A DNA stretch of 48,428 bases. Source: Thiohalomonas denitrificans. GTDB taxonomy: Bacteria; Pseudomonadota; Gammaproteobacteria; Thiohalomonadales; Thiohalomonadaceae. Position 1 is the stretch's first letter. Every line of letters begins with the position of its first letter. The stretch covers positions 1-48,428 of the forward strand of contig DYFR01000025.1 in NCBI GenBank assembly GCA_020725115.1, in the 5' to 3' direction. The notes beneath the pieces were generated by a model, which saw nothing but the letters and a program-made list of their open reading frames with translations, made no database searches and was not told where the DNA came from. Both the position numbers and the translations under genes were made by a program. Below are positions 35,070 through 41,939 of this stretch, in pieces.

Positions 35070-35133
35070 GAGTGTTACAAAATGCAATGAGTGTGTTGCG
35101 ATTCTAAACCCTCAGAGAACACCTTACAACTCA

Positions 35134-35150
35134 ATGGCTTGGCCTGCCAT
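35134..35150 (+). promoter_or_regulatory. Candidate enhancer-binding inverted repeat
   Basis: ATGGC (35134-35138) and GCCAT (35146-35150) form an inverted repeat with a 7-base spacer. Its centre is about 128 bases upstream of the likely transcription start of the TauE/Usp operon, a normal distance for an NtrC-type enhancer. Whether the regulator binds it is inferred, not shown. Confidence 0.45.
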
Positions 35151-35243
35151 GTGTCGTCCCTGTTTCAGCCTGCAACACCCGGCCCCATCAAGCCATAAAA
35201 TAAAATCCAATTAAATACAGCATGTTACGCGCACATATCGTGC

Positions 35244-35259
35244 TGGCATGGGCCCTGCA
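35244..35259 (+). promoter_or_regulatory. Sigma-54 (-24/-12) promoter of the Usp-TauE operon
   Basis: TGGCAT-GGGCC-CTGCA matches the sigma-54 consensus TGGCAC-N5-TTGCA at 9 of 11 positions, with GG (35245-35246) and GC (35257-35258) exactly 12 bases apart. Transcription should begin near 35270, 30 bases before the first ATG. A divergent NtrC-type regulator makes this the natural target. Confidence 0.75.
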
Positions 35260-35299
35260 ATCAATCCGCTGTACTCACCATCCTAGCGTCGAGGGCGCC

Positions 35300-35839
35300 A
35301 TGAAACGATTGACCCAAAAACTCAAGGCCAGCCTGGCCGATCTGGCCCATGCCAATGCCGGTGAGATGCTGTCGAGCCGTCAGAAGGCACGCCTGCTGGG
35401 TGCTGTGCCGGAGATGCCGGTTGCCGCCAGCCGCGAGGGGCGGCGTGAGGTGATTCTCTCTCTGGGGGCGGTGTTGCCGCCACGGACGATGCGTTACGCC
35501 ATCGGCGTGTGCCAGCAGCTTGATGCCGATCTGTGCGTGCTCGGCGCCGATGCCGCCGCCATCGGCCACATGCTCGCCCCGTACCGCGAGGCGCGGCAGG
35601 CCGCAGGTATCGAGTGCCGTGTCGAGGAGGTTGCCGGGCGCGGCGCGATTAGCCGCTTTTTCGACAGGCATCCCCGTGTCGTATGCGCCATTGCCGGCGG
35701 TAGCGGTGATCCCCTTGGCCATCAGTTCGGCGGCCGTGGCACCACGGTGCGTGGCAAGCCGCCGGTGCCCATTGTGCTGGTCGACGATGAGGCCGGTGAG
35801 GATGCGCTGCCCGGCCAGCAGTGTGCCGTTGCCGACTGA
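35300..35839 (+). CDS. Usp-like protein of unknown function
   Basis: The 179-residue cytoplasmic protein has a Rossmann-like centre reminiscent of universal stress proteins: REVILSLGAVLPPRTMRYAI, then LDADLCVLGADAAAIGHML, then VVCAIAGGSGDPLG. The helical N-terminus (1-35) is unlike Usp. The nucleotide-binding G-x2-G-x9-G-S/T motif of true UspA is not clear. ATG 35300 is chosen because GAGGG lies just upstream and because the sigma-54 promoter start near 35270 would exclude an in-frame ATG at 35222. First gene of a four-gene operon; family not recognised. Confidence 0.7.
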   Translation: MKRLTQKLKASLADLAHANAGEMLSSRQKARLLGAVPEMPVAASREGRREVILSLGAVLPPRTMRYAIGVCQQLDADLCVLGADAAAIGHMLAPYREARQAAGIECRVEEVAGRGAISRFFDRHPRVVCAIAGGSGDPLGHQFGGRGTTVRGKPPVPIVLVDDEAGEDALPGQQCAVAD

Positions 35840-35872
35840 TCCAGTTTTTATCAACCACTTCACGGAGACATC

Positions 35873-36118
35873 ATGTCCGACCGCAAGAAAACCGTCGTTG
35901 CCGCCGCTTCGTTTGGTATCGGCAGCCTCGTACTTTACATGCTGCTGTTTGCCTATGCCGATCAGCTGGTCGCCTGGGCGGAGCAGACGCGCCAGGGACA
36001 CAAGCTGCTGTTCCTGGTGCCCATTGCCATTGCCTTCCTGTTTTCCTGGGTGCATGGCAGCTTTACGGGTCACTTCTGGGAGCTGCTCGGCGTGCGTGCC
36101 GCCAGCAAGCACAAATAA
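35873..36118 (+). CDS. Small two-helix membrane protein
   Basis: The 81-residue protein has a hydrophobic helix at about 8-30 (VVAAASFGIGSLVLYMLLFAY) and a second at about 44-62 (LLFLVPIAIAFLFSWVHG), with a short polar link. The C-terminus ends in a basic tail (ASKHK). The family is not recognised. It lies directly before the TauE/SafE permease and could be an accessory subunit of it. The ribosome site GGAGA precedes the ATG by about 7 bases. Confidence 0.75.
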   Translation: MSDRKKTVVAAASFGIGSLVLYMLLFAYADQLVAWAEQTRQGHKLLFLVPIAIAFLFSWVHGSFTGHFWELLGVRAASKHK

Positions 36119-36129
36119 GGGCAACACAA

Positions 36130-37191
36130 ATGGAAGCCATTTCCTTCATTGATTTGACCATCGCCAACGCCACTGCACTGTTTATCGTCGGCTTCGTCGG
36201 CGGCATGGTGTCCGGCTTCATCGGTTCCGGTGGTGCCTTCGTCATGACCCCGGCGATGATGACGCTGGGCGTGCCCGGCATCATTGCCGTTGCCTCCAAC
36301 ATCTGTCACAAGTTTCCCAAGTCACTGGTCGGTGCGATGAAGCGCCACAAGTACGGTCAGGTGGACATCAAGCTGGGTCTCTTCATGGGACTCTTTGCCG
36401 AGGCCGGCATGCTGACCGGCAAGACGGTCATGACCGGCATCAAGCAGAGTTACGGCGATATGGGCACCAATCTGTATGTTTCGGTGGTGTTCGTTGTGGT
36501 GCTCTCCATCGTCGGCGGCTTCGTGCTGCGTGACGCCTGGCGCATGTATCGCGCGGAACAGGCCGGACAGGGCGATGGCGCCGGCAAGGTGACGCGCCTG
36601 GCTCGCTGGGTTCAGTCGATGCACATTCCGGGCACCATGGTGTATTTCCCCAGCCTCAAGGCCAAGGTGTCGCTGATCATCGTTGCCCCGCTCGGCTTTG
36701 CCACCGGTCTGCTGGCCTCGGCCATCGCCGTCGGCGGATTCATCGGGGTACCGGCGATGATGTACATCCTCGGTGCACCGGCCTTGATGGCATCGGCCAC
36801 CGAGCTGGTGGTTGCCTTCGTCATGGGCCTGGGAGGCACCATCCTCTACGCCCTCGATGGTGTGGTCGATATCCGCCTCGCCATGATCATCCTGGCGGGC
36901 TCTCTGTTCGGTATCCAGATCGGCGCCATCGGTACCACCTACGTCAAGGATTTCGTGGTCAAGCTGGTCATGGGGCTGATCATGGTGATCGTGCTGTTTT
37001 CACGCTTTTTCTATGTGCCGGGCTATCTGTCCCAGATGGGCCTGATCGAGCCGGTCGCGGAAGCCACCATCTCAACGCTCAAGATGTGGGGTGACATGAC
37101 GCTGGTACTGGCATTGGCCACCGGCGGCATCACCATCATTGTGGCCATCATCAAGGGCATGGCCTCCCATCGCCGGGAGCAACTGACATGA
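36130..37191 (+). CDS. TauE/SafE-family membrane permease
   Basis: The 353-residue inner-membrane protein has about eight to nine helices and the family pattern FVGGMVSGFIGSGGAFVMTP in the first half and an equivalent FATGLLASAIAVGGFIGVPAM in the second. TauE/SafE (formerly DUF81) proteins export sulfite, sulfoacetate or related organic anions, or sometimes import them. A hydrophilic loop of about 60 residues (about 140-195) in the middle is unusual in length. ATG 36130 with AAGGGC about 8 bases before is the best start. The stop overlaps the tandem Usp gene as ATGA. Sulfite export is one possibility; the sequence does not identify the substrate. Confidence 0.88.
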   Translation: MEAISFIDLTIANATALFIVGFVGGMVSGFIGSGGAFVMTPAMMTLGVPGIIAVASNICHKFPKSLVGAMKRHKYGQVDIKLGLFMGLFAEAGMLTGKTVMTGIKQSYGDMGTNLYVSVVFVVVLSIVGGFVLRDAWRMYRAEQAGQGDGAGKVTRLARWVQSMHIPGTMVYFPSLKAKVSLIIVAPLGFATGLLASAIAVGGFIGVPAMMYILGAPALMASATELVVAFVMGLGGTILYALDGVVDIRLAMIILAGSLFGIQIGAIGTTYVKDFVVKLVMGLIMVIVLFSRFFYVPGYLSQMGLIEPVAEATISTLKMWGDMTLVLALATGGITIIVAIIKGMASHRREQLT

Positions 37192-38015
37192 GTGCCGTGC
37201 CGCCACGTCATGCACTGATTGCCAGTGATGCCTCACCCTACTCCGAGGATGCCACCCGCGTCGCTATCGCCATGGCGCGACAATACGGCGTCAAACTGAC
37301 GGCCATGGCCATGGTGCTGCTGGCCGATGATCTTGAAGCGGTTGGCACGGGTGCATTGCTGGCAGAACAGGATCAGGCCATGCAGGCGCACCTCGATGGT
37401 ATTGCACAACAGGCCATCGTGGCAGGCGTGCCATGCGAAACCCTGCTCTGTCACGGCAAGGATCCCCATGCGGAAATCAGCACTGCGGCCGAGGAGACGA
37501 ATGCCGATCTGATTGTCATGGGGCGGCGCGGCAAGCGTGGCCTTGCCCATTTGATGCTGGGTGATGCCACGGCCAAGGTGATCGGCATGTCATCGAGCAA
37601 TGTACTGGTGGTGCCGCGCGGCAGTGTGCTGTGGCACCAGCGCATCCTGCTGGCCACTGACGGTACCGAGTGCAGTGCCGCTGCCGTTGATACGGCGATC
37701 AATCTGTCCCAGGCCTGGCGGCTGCCGCTGACCGTGGTGTATGCCGTGGCGGAGGGGCAGGACACGCTGGCTGCACAGGACACCGTCGCTGCCATCTGCC
37801 GCCGCACTGCCGTACTGGAAATCGAGTGCGAGGCACGGGTAGAAACGGGACGGGCGGATGAGGTGATCGCCAGGGTGGCGCAGGCGTGTGGTGCCGATCT
37901 GATCGTGGTCGGCAGCCATGGCCGCAGTGGCCTGATGAGCGTGATTCACGGCAGCGTGTCGGCCCAGGTGATCGGTGCCGCGACCTGCCCGGTATTGGTG
38001 GCGCGCTGCGCCTGA
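37188..38015 (+). CDS. Tandem universal stress protein (UspA-type)
   Basis: The 275-residue protein has two Usp domains, about 1-145 and 150-275. The first ends with the ATP-loop pattern GRRGKRGLAHLMLGDATAKV and the second with GSHGRSGLMSVIHGSVSAQV, both keeping the G-x2-G-x9-G-S/T/D spacing that binds ATP in this family. Usp proteins are made under stress or starvation and bind nucleotide or signal partners. The start overlaps the TauE/SafE stop (ATGA), so the permease and Usp are made together. It is the last gene of the sigma-54 operon, which ends at a strong terminator at 38120-38147. Confidence 0.93.
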   Translation: MSAVPPRHALIASDASPYSEDATRVAIAMARQYGVKLTAMAMVLLADDLEAVGTGALLAEQDQAMQAHLDGIAQQAIVAGVPCETLLCHGKDPHAEISTAAEETNADLIVMGRRGKRGLAHLMLGDATAKVIGMSSSNVLVVPRGSVLWHQRILLATDGTECSAAAVDTAINLSQAWRLPLTVVYAVAEGQDTLAAQDTVAAICRRTAVLEIECEARVETGRADEVIARVAQACGADLIVVGSHGRSGLMSVIHGSVSAQVIGAATCPVLVARCA

Positions 38016-38027
38016 CAGAATTTTTTT

Positions 38028-38094
38028 CCGGCGCAAGCCGGGGGAAAATGCGCGATGTACCCAGCATCGCGCGGCCGGACCGAAAGGCCCGGCC
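38028..38094 (+). ncRNA. Run of three hairpins in the operon 3' end
   Basis: Three stem-loops follow the last operon stop: CCGGC-GCAA-GCCGG (38028-38041), GCGCGATG/CATCGCGC with a 7-base loop (38050-38072), and GGCCGG/CCGGCC capped by CC-GAAA-GG (38073-38094). Two have GNRA tetraloops. A strong terminator follows at 38120. This is either a structured 3' end or a small RNA released from it. It does not match a riboswitch class that I know. Confidence 0.35.
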
Positions 38095-38119
38095 TATGCG
38101 TACGCAACGCAGTCGATTG

Positions 38120-38147
38120 GCCGCCCCTCGGGGCGGCTTTTTTTTTT
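38120..38147 (+). terminator. Strong intrinsic terminator of the Usp-TauE operon
   Basis: GCCGCCCC (38120-38127), a 2-base loop and GGGGCGGC (38130-38137) are followed by ten T (38138-38147). This is a textbook Rho-independent terminator. Confidence 0.92.
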
Positions 38148-38192
38148 GAATCATGCCGAGGAGGGCATGGATGGCCGGAAGCGTCGCCAGCC

Positions 38193-38261
38193 TTGACCCG
38201 GGAACGCCGGGAGCCTACGCTTTACGAAATTCCTATCGATGGGTATATGGTATGACGATAG
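38193..38261 (+). promoter_or_regulatory. Candidate vapBC promoter and operator
   Basis: TTGACC (38193-38198), a 17-base spacer and TACGCT (38216-38221) give a usable -35/-10 pair. CTATCG (38233-38238) and CGATAG (38256-38261) form an inverted repeat that spans the vapB start codon at 38252. This would suit autorepression by the VapBC complex, but binding is inferred. Confidence 0.45.
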
Positions 38262-38458
38262 TTACGGTTTCCGAGAAATATCAAGTGGTTATACCGCGTA
38301 TAGTGCGTGAATCCATGGGTATACGCCCCGGGCAGAAGCTGCAGGTGGTGGTTTACGAGGGGCGGGCGGAGTTTATCCCGGTGCGGGACGTGCGCGAAAT
38401 GCGCGGATTCCTGCGCGGTATCGCCAGCGATGTGCCGCGCGATGAGGATCGCGCGTGA
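38252..38458 (+). CDS. Antitoxin with AbrB/MazE-type DNA-binding domain
   Basis: The 68-residue protein carries a SpoVT/AbrB swapped-hairpin domain in its first 45 residues: VTVSEKYQVVIPRIVRESMG and RPGQKLQVVVYEGR. The C-terminal part (about 46-68) should bind the toxin. The start at ATG 38252 follows from the family; a longer frame from 38153 has no homologous residues. The stop overlaps the toxin start as GTGA, the usual arrangement of a type II toxin-antitoxin pair. It likely represses its own promoter together with the toxin. Confidence 0.88.
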   Translation: MTIVTVSEKYQVVIPRIVRESMGIRPGQKLQVVVYEGRAEFIPVRDVREMRGFLRGIASDVPRDEDRA

Positions 38459-38841
38459 ATCTGGTCGATTCCTGCGCCTGGTTGGAGTATTTCGCCGACG
38501 GCCCCAATGCAGGCTTCTATGCCCCCGCCCTCGCATCGATGGACACCTTGATCGTTCCGTCGATCTGTTTGCTGGAAGTGTTCAAGCGCATCCTGCAGCA
38601 ACGCGACGAGCACCTCGCCTTACAGGCGATCGCGGTGATGCAGCAGGGTGTGGTGATCGATCTCGATGCGGAACTCGCCTTGTCGGCGGGCCGCCTGGGC
38701 AGTGAATACAAATTGCCGTTGGCCGACGCGGTAATTCTGGCTACGGCGCGCAGTCGCGGCGCCATCCTGTGGACGCAGGACGCCCACTTCGAAAGTATAG
38801 AGGGTGTGCGCTACGTCCCCATCGGCGGCAAAACCACGTAG
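38455..38841 (+). CDS. PIN-domain toxin, VapC type
   Basis: The 128-residue protein is a PIN ribonuclease: the acidic residues Asp5 (MNLVDSCAWLEYF), Glu41 (CLLEVFKR), Asp91 (LADAVILATAR) and Asp108 (LWTQDAHFE) form the metal site. VapC toxins cut tRNA or rRNA and are held inactive by the cognate antitoxin. It starts at GTG 38455, overlapping the antitoxin stop as GTGA. The pair is flanked by argF on one side and the sigma-54 operon on the other. It may have been acquired, but codon use is not obviously odd. Confidence 0.9.
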   Translation: MNLVDSCAWLEYFADGPNAGFYAPALASMDTLIVPSICLLEVFKRILQQRDEHLALQAIAVMQQGVVIDLDAELALSAGRLGSEYKLPLADAVILATARSRGAILWTQDAHFESIEGVRYVPIGGKTT

Positions 38842-38870
38842 ATGTATCGCCGGGAGCGCGGCAGCGAGAA

Positions 38871-39779
38871 TCAGCGACCGATGAGTAGAAATTCCAGCAG
38901 CGCCTTCTGCGCGTGCAGGCGGTTCTCCGCCTGATCCCATACCTGGCTGTTGGGGCCGTCGATGACGGAGGCGGCGACTTCCTCGCCGCGGTGGGCGGGC
39001 AGGCAATGCAGGAACAGGGCATCGGCGTTGGCGGCGGCCATGATGGCATCATTGACCTGATACGAGGCGAAGTCGCGCAGGCGTTGCTGTTGTTCGTCTT
39101 CCATGCCCATGCTGGCCCACACGTCGGTGGTGACCAGATCGGCGCCGCGGGCAGCCTGCAGCGGATCGTTGAACAGCTGCACGCTGTCGCCGGCGGCGGC
39201 GAGTATGGTCGCATCCGGCTCGTAACCCGCCGGCGTGGCGATGTGCAGCCGGTAGCCGAACTGGCGCGCGCCCTCGATGTAGGAGTTGCACATGTTGTTG
39301 CCGTCGCCGATCCAGGCCACGGTCCTGCCTTCGATGTCGCCGCGATGCTCCAGAAAGGTCTGCATGTCGGCCAGCATCTGGCAGGGATGGAAGGCGTCGG
39401 TGAGGCCGTTGATCACCGGCACGCGCGAGTGAGCGGCGAAGCGCTCGATCTGCTCGTGGGCGTAGGTGCGGATCATCACCACGTCGACCATGCGCGAGAG
39501 CACGCGCGCGGTGTCTTCGATGGGTTCGCCGCGCCCGAGCTGGGTGTCGCGCGGCGACAGGAAGATGGCATGGCCGCCGAACTGCACCATCGCCACTTCG
39601 AAGGAGACGCGGGTGCGGGTCGAGGACTTCTCGAACACCATGCCCATCACCTTGCCCTTGAGCGGCTGGTACAGCTCGCCGGCGCGTTGCATTTCCTTCA
39701 GTTCAATGGCGCGGCGCAGCAGCTGTTTCAGCTCGGCCTTGCTGGCGTCCTGCAGAGTGAGAAAGTGTCGTACAGCCAT
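38871..39779 (-). CDS. argF: Ornithine carbamoyltransferase
   Basis: The 302-residue protein matches the ornithine carbamoyltransferase family: STRTRVSFE binds carbamoyl phosphate, HPCQMLAD holds the ornithine-side residues, and [11 protein letters not shown] is the C-terminal hallmark. It forms citrulline in arginine synthesis, in the cytoplasm. It lies 13 bases after argD on the same strand, so the two are co-transcribed (argD then argF). The other arg genes are not in the window. Confidence 0.97.
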   Translation of the reverse strand: MAVRHFLTLQDASKAELKQLLRRAIELKEMQRAGELYQPLKGKVMGMVFEKSSTRTRVSFEVAMVQFGGHAIFLSPRDTQLGRGEPIEDTARVLSRMVDVVMIRTYAHEQIERFAAHSRVPVINGLTDAFHPCQMLADMQTFLEHRGDIEGRTVAWIGDGNNMCNSYIEGARQFGYRLHIATPAGYEPDATILAAAGDSVQLFNDPLQAARGADLVTTDVWASMGMEDEQQQRLRDFASYQVNDAIMAAANADALFLHCLPAHRGEEVAASVIDGPNSQVWDQAENRLHAQKALLEFLLIGR

Positions 39780-39792
39780 GAAATTATCGCTC

Positions 39793-40977
39793 TCAGGCGG
39801 CGTTTTCCTGCAGGAACGCCTGAATCAGTCCGCTCACCTGCTGCACGATCTGATCGGCCTCGGCGTCGCTGATGATCAGCGGCGGCAGCAACCGGACGGT
39901 GCGTTCGGCGGTGACGTTGATCAGCAGGCCCTGTTCCAGCGCGCGCTTCACCAGCTCAGCGCAGGGACGATCCAGCTCGATGCCGATCATCAGGCCCTTG
40001 CCGCGCACGTCGACCACATGCGGATTGCCGTTCAACGCCTCGGCCAGGCCAAGCAGCATGCGCGTGCCGAGATTTTCGGCGCGGGTCGCCAGACTGTTTT
40101 GCTCCAGCACGTCGAGCACGGCAAGACCGGCGGCGCAGGCCAGCGGATTGCCGCCGAAGGTGGAGCCGTGGTTGCCCGGCTTGAACAGTTCGGCGGCAGC
40201 ACCGCGCGCCAGGCAGGCGCCGATGGGCACGCCGTTGCCCAGGCCCTTGGCCAGGGTCATCACGTCCGGTTTGGCGCCTTCATGCTGGAAGGCGAACATC
40301 TCGCCGGTGCGGCCCATGCCGGTCTGGATCTCGTCGAGCATCATCAGCCAGCCATGTTGATCGCACAGCTCGCGGATGTCACGCAGATAGCCTTCGGTCG
40401 GTACCTGTACGCCGCCTTCGCCCTGAATCGGTTCGATCAGGATGGCGGCCACGCCGACGCTGTTCTTGGCGACGGTGCGGATGGCCTCGATATCGTTGTA
40501 AGGCACGCGCACGAAGCCGGTGACCAGCGGCTCGAAGCCGGCCTGTACCTTGCGGTTGCCGGTGGCGGAAAGCGTGGCCAGGGTGCGGCCGTGGAAGCTG
40601 CCCTCGGCGACGATGATCAGCGGAGTATCGATACCTTTCTGATGACCGTGCAGGCGCGCCAGCTTGATCGCTGCCTCGTTGGCTTCGGCACCGGAATTGG
40701 AGAAGAACACGCGATCCATGCCCGCGGCGCGCACCAGGCGTTCACCCAGTGCCTGCTGGTTGGCGATGCCGTACAGGTTGGAGGTATGCACCAGGGTCTG
40801 CGCCTGGCGGCACAGCGCCTCGGCGACCTGAGGATGGGCGTGGCCCAGACCGCACACCGCCACACCGGCGACGGAGTCGAGATACTTCTTGCCATTGCTG
40901 TCCCACAGCCACGCGCCTTCACCTTTTTCAAAGGTCACCGGCAGGCGGGCGTAGGTGGTCATCAATGCATCGGACAT
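39793..40977 (-). CDS. argD: Acetylornithine aminotransferase
   Basis: The 394-residue class III aminotransferase has [15 protein letters not shown] and the PLP-lysine segment [14 protein letters not shown]. It turns N-acetylglutamate semialdehyde into N-acetylornithine and may also serve as succinyldiaminopimelate aminotransferase. AGGTAA seven bases before the ATG sets the start. It is the first gene of argD-argF. Only 29 bases before its ATG lies an intrinsic terminator, which makes transcriptional attenuation or an unusual promoter position likely. Confidence 0.95.
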   Translation of the reverse strand: MSDALMTTYARLPVTFEKGEGAWLWDSNGKKYLDSVAGVAVCGLGHAHPQVAEALCRQAQTLVHTSNLYGIANQQALGERLVRAAGMDRVFFSNSGAEANEAAIKLARLHGHQKGIDTPLIIVAEGSFHGRTLATLSATGNRKVQAGFEPLVTGFVRVPYNDIEAIRTVAKNSVGVAAILIEPIQGEGGVQVPTEGYLRDIRELCDQHGWLMMLDEIQTGMGRTGEMFAFQHEGAKPDVMTLAKGLGNGVPIGACLARGAAAELFKPGNHGSTFGGNPLACAAGLAVLDVLEQNSLATRAENLGTRMLLGLAEALNGNPHVVDVRGKGLMIGIELDRPCAELVKRALEQGLLINVTAERTVRLLPPLIISDAEADQIVQQVSGLIQAFLQENAA

Positions 40978-41006
40978 GATGTGTTACCTGAAAAATATCC
41001 AAGCCG

Positions 41007-41043
41007 AAAAAACAAAAAAGGCAGCCTCCTCGGAGACCGCCAG
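41007..41043 (-). terminator. Intrinsic terminator/attenuator candidate before argD
   Basis: On the minus strand GGCGGTCTCC (from 41043) pairs imperfectly with GGAGGCTGCC around a short GA loop, followed by TTTTTTGTTTTTTC. The T-run ends about 29 bases before the argD ATG, too little room for a complete promoter with leader in between. Confidence 0.75.
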
Positions 41044-41060
41044 TCGTCCACTGGGAACCG

Positions 41061-41089
41061 ATTCTACTGACTCTGCGGGGAGGGTGCAA
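41061..41089 (-). promoter_or_regulatory. Candidate argD promoter upstream of the terminator
   Basis: On the minus strand TTGCAC (41089-41084), a 17-base spacer and TAGAAT (41066-41061) form a promoter with a good -10 and a partial -35. Transcription would start near 41053 and run straight into the terminator at 41043-41007 before argD. Confidence 0.5.
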
Positions 41090-41126
41090 ATCCCCCGGGC
41101 GTGGTGCGGAATTGCGTTTTGTGGGG

Positions 41127-41152
41127 ACGGGGACGGCAGATGCCGTCCCCGT
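41127..41152 (-). terminator. Perfect 12-bp palindromic stem after sodB
   Basis: ACGGGGACGGCA and TGCCGTCCCCGT are perfect inverted 12-mers with a 2-base centre, 14 bases after the sodB stop. There is no T-run, so it may end or stabilise the sodB transcript. Paired with the separate terminator downstream it isolates sodB from argD. Confidence 0.5.
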
Positions 41153-41165
41153 ATCGTGCAGAAAC

Positions 41166-41747
41166 TCAGGCGAAGTTCTTCGCCACGAAGTCCCAGTTCA
41201 CCAGGTTCCAGAAGTTCTCCACGTACTTCGGACGCGCATTGCGGGTGTCGATGTAGTAGGCGTGTTCCCACACATCGCAGGTCAGCAGCGGCTTCTTGTC
41301 GGTGGTCAGCGGGCAGCCGGCGTTGGAGGTGTTGACGAGCTCCAGCGCACCGTCCTTGTTCTTCACCAGCCAGGTCCAGCCGGAGCCGAAGTTGGTGACG
41401 CAGGAGTTGGTGAACTTCTCCTTGAAGGCATCGAAGGAACCGAAGGTCTTGGTGATGGCATCGGCCAGGGCGCCGCTGGGCGCGCCGCCGGCGTTGGGGG
41501 CCATGCAGTTCCAGTAGAAGGTGTGGTTCCACACCTGGGCGGCATTGTTGAACACGCCGCCGGCCGGGGCCTTCTTCACGATGTCTTCCAGGGACAGGTT
41601 TTCGAACTCGGTGCCCGGGATCAGGTTGTTCAGGTTGGTGACGTAGGCCTGGTGATGCTTGCCGTGGTGGTATTCCAGGGTCTCGGCGGAGATGTAGGGT
41701 TCCAGGGCGTTCTTGGCGTAGGGCAGTGCCGGCAGTTCATGTTTCAT
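41166..41747 (-). CDS. sodB: Iron superoxide dismutase
   Basis: The 193-residue protein is an Fe/Mn superoxide dismutase. The first metal His sits in [32 protein letters not shown] and the Gly-Gly-rich [14 protein letters not shown] are of the iron type. It dismutates superoxide in the cytoplasm. ATG 41747, with AAAGGAG six bases upstream, is the start; a longer frame upstream is not homologous. It is bracketed by a stem after the stop and a terminator upstream, so it is monocistronic. Confidence 0.97.
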   Translation of the reverse strand: MKHELPALPYAKNALEPYISAETLEYHHGKHHQAYVTNLNNLIPGTEFENLSLEDIVKKAPAGGVFNNAAQVWNHTFYWNCMAPNAGGAPSGALADAITKTFGSFDAFKEKFTNSCVTNFGSGWTWLVKNKDGALELVNTSNAGCPLTTDKKPLLTCDVWEHAYYIDTRNARPKYVENFWNLVNWDFVAKNFA

Positions 41748-41827
41748 GGGTTGCTCCTTTGGTTTCGAGTTTGGTTCCTGAACAACATAGTGGAGGTGTT
41801 GCCGGGCGCCCGGCGGTTTGCGGACGC

Positions 41828-41854
41828 CCAAAAAGAAAGACCGCCTGCGCGGTC
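41828..41854 (-). terminator. Intrinsic terminator after the HD-GYP gene
   Basis: On the minus strand GACCGC (41854-41849), a GCAG loop and GCGGTC (41844-41839) are followed by TTTCTTTTT. It ends the msrP-msrQ-HD-GYP transcript 86 bases after the HD-GYP stop. Confidence 0.8.
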
Positions 41855-41939
41855 AATAACCTATATATTTGGTAAAGATTACCGATTTTCAAGGGTTTTG
41901 TATAGGGTCACTTCCCGGGCGATTCAACTGTAGTGCGGT

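Noticed and set aside
35172..35186. Sigma-54 promoter for the kinase-regulator genes on the minus strand
   Set aside because: GG/GC spacing is right but only 7 of 10 positions fit, and the leader would be about 90 bases; kept only as a weak candidate within the divergent-region finding.
38016..38150. Cyclic-di-GMP (GEMM) riboswitch
   Set aside because: GNRA-capped hairpins are present, but the conserved GEMM core and receptor segments are absent, and no gene follows in the right arrangement.
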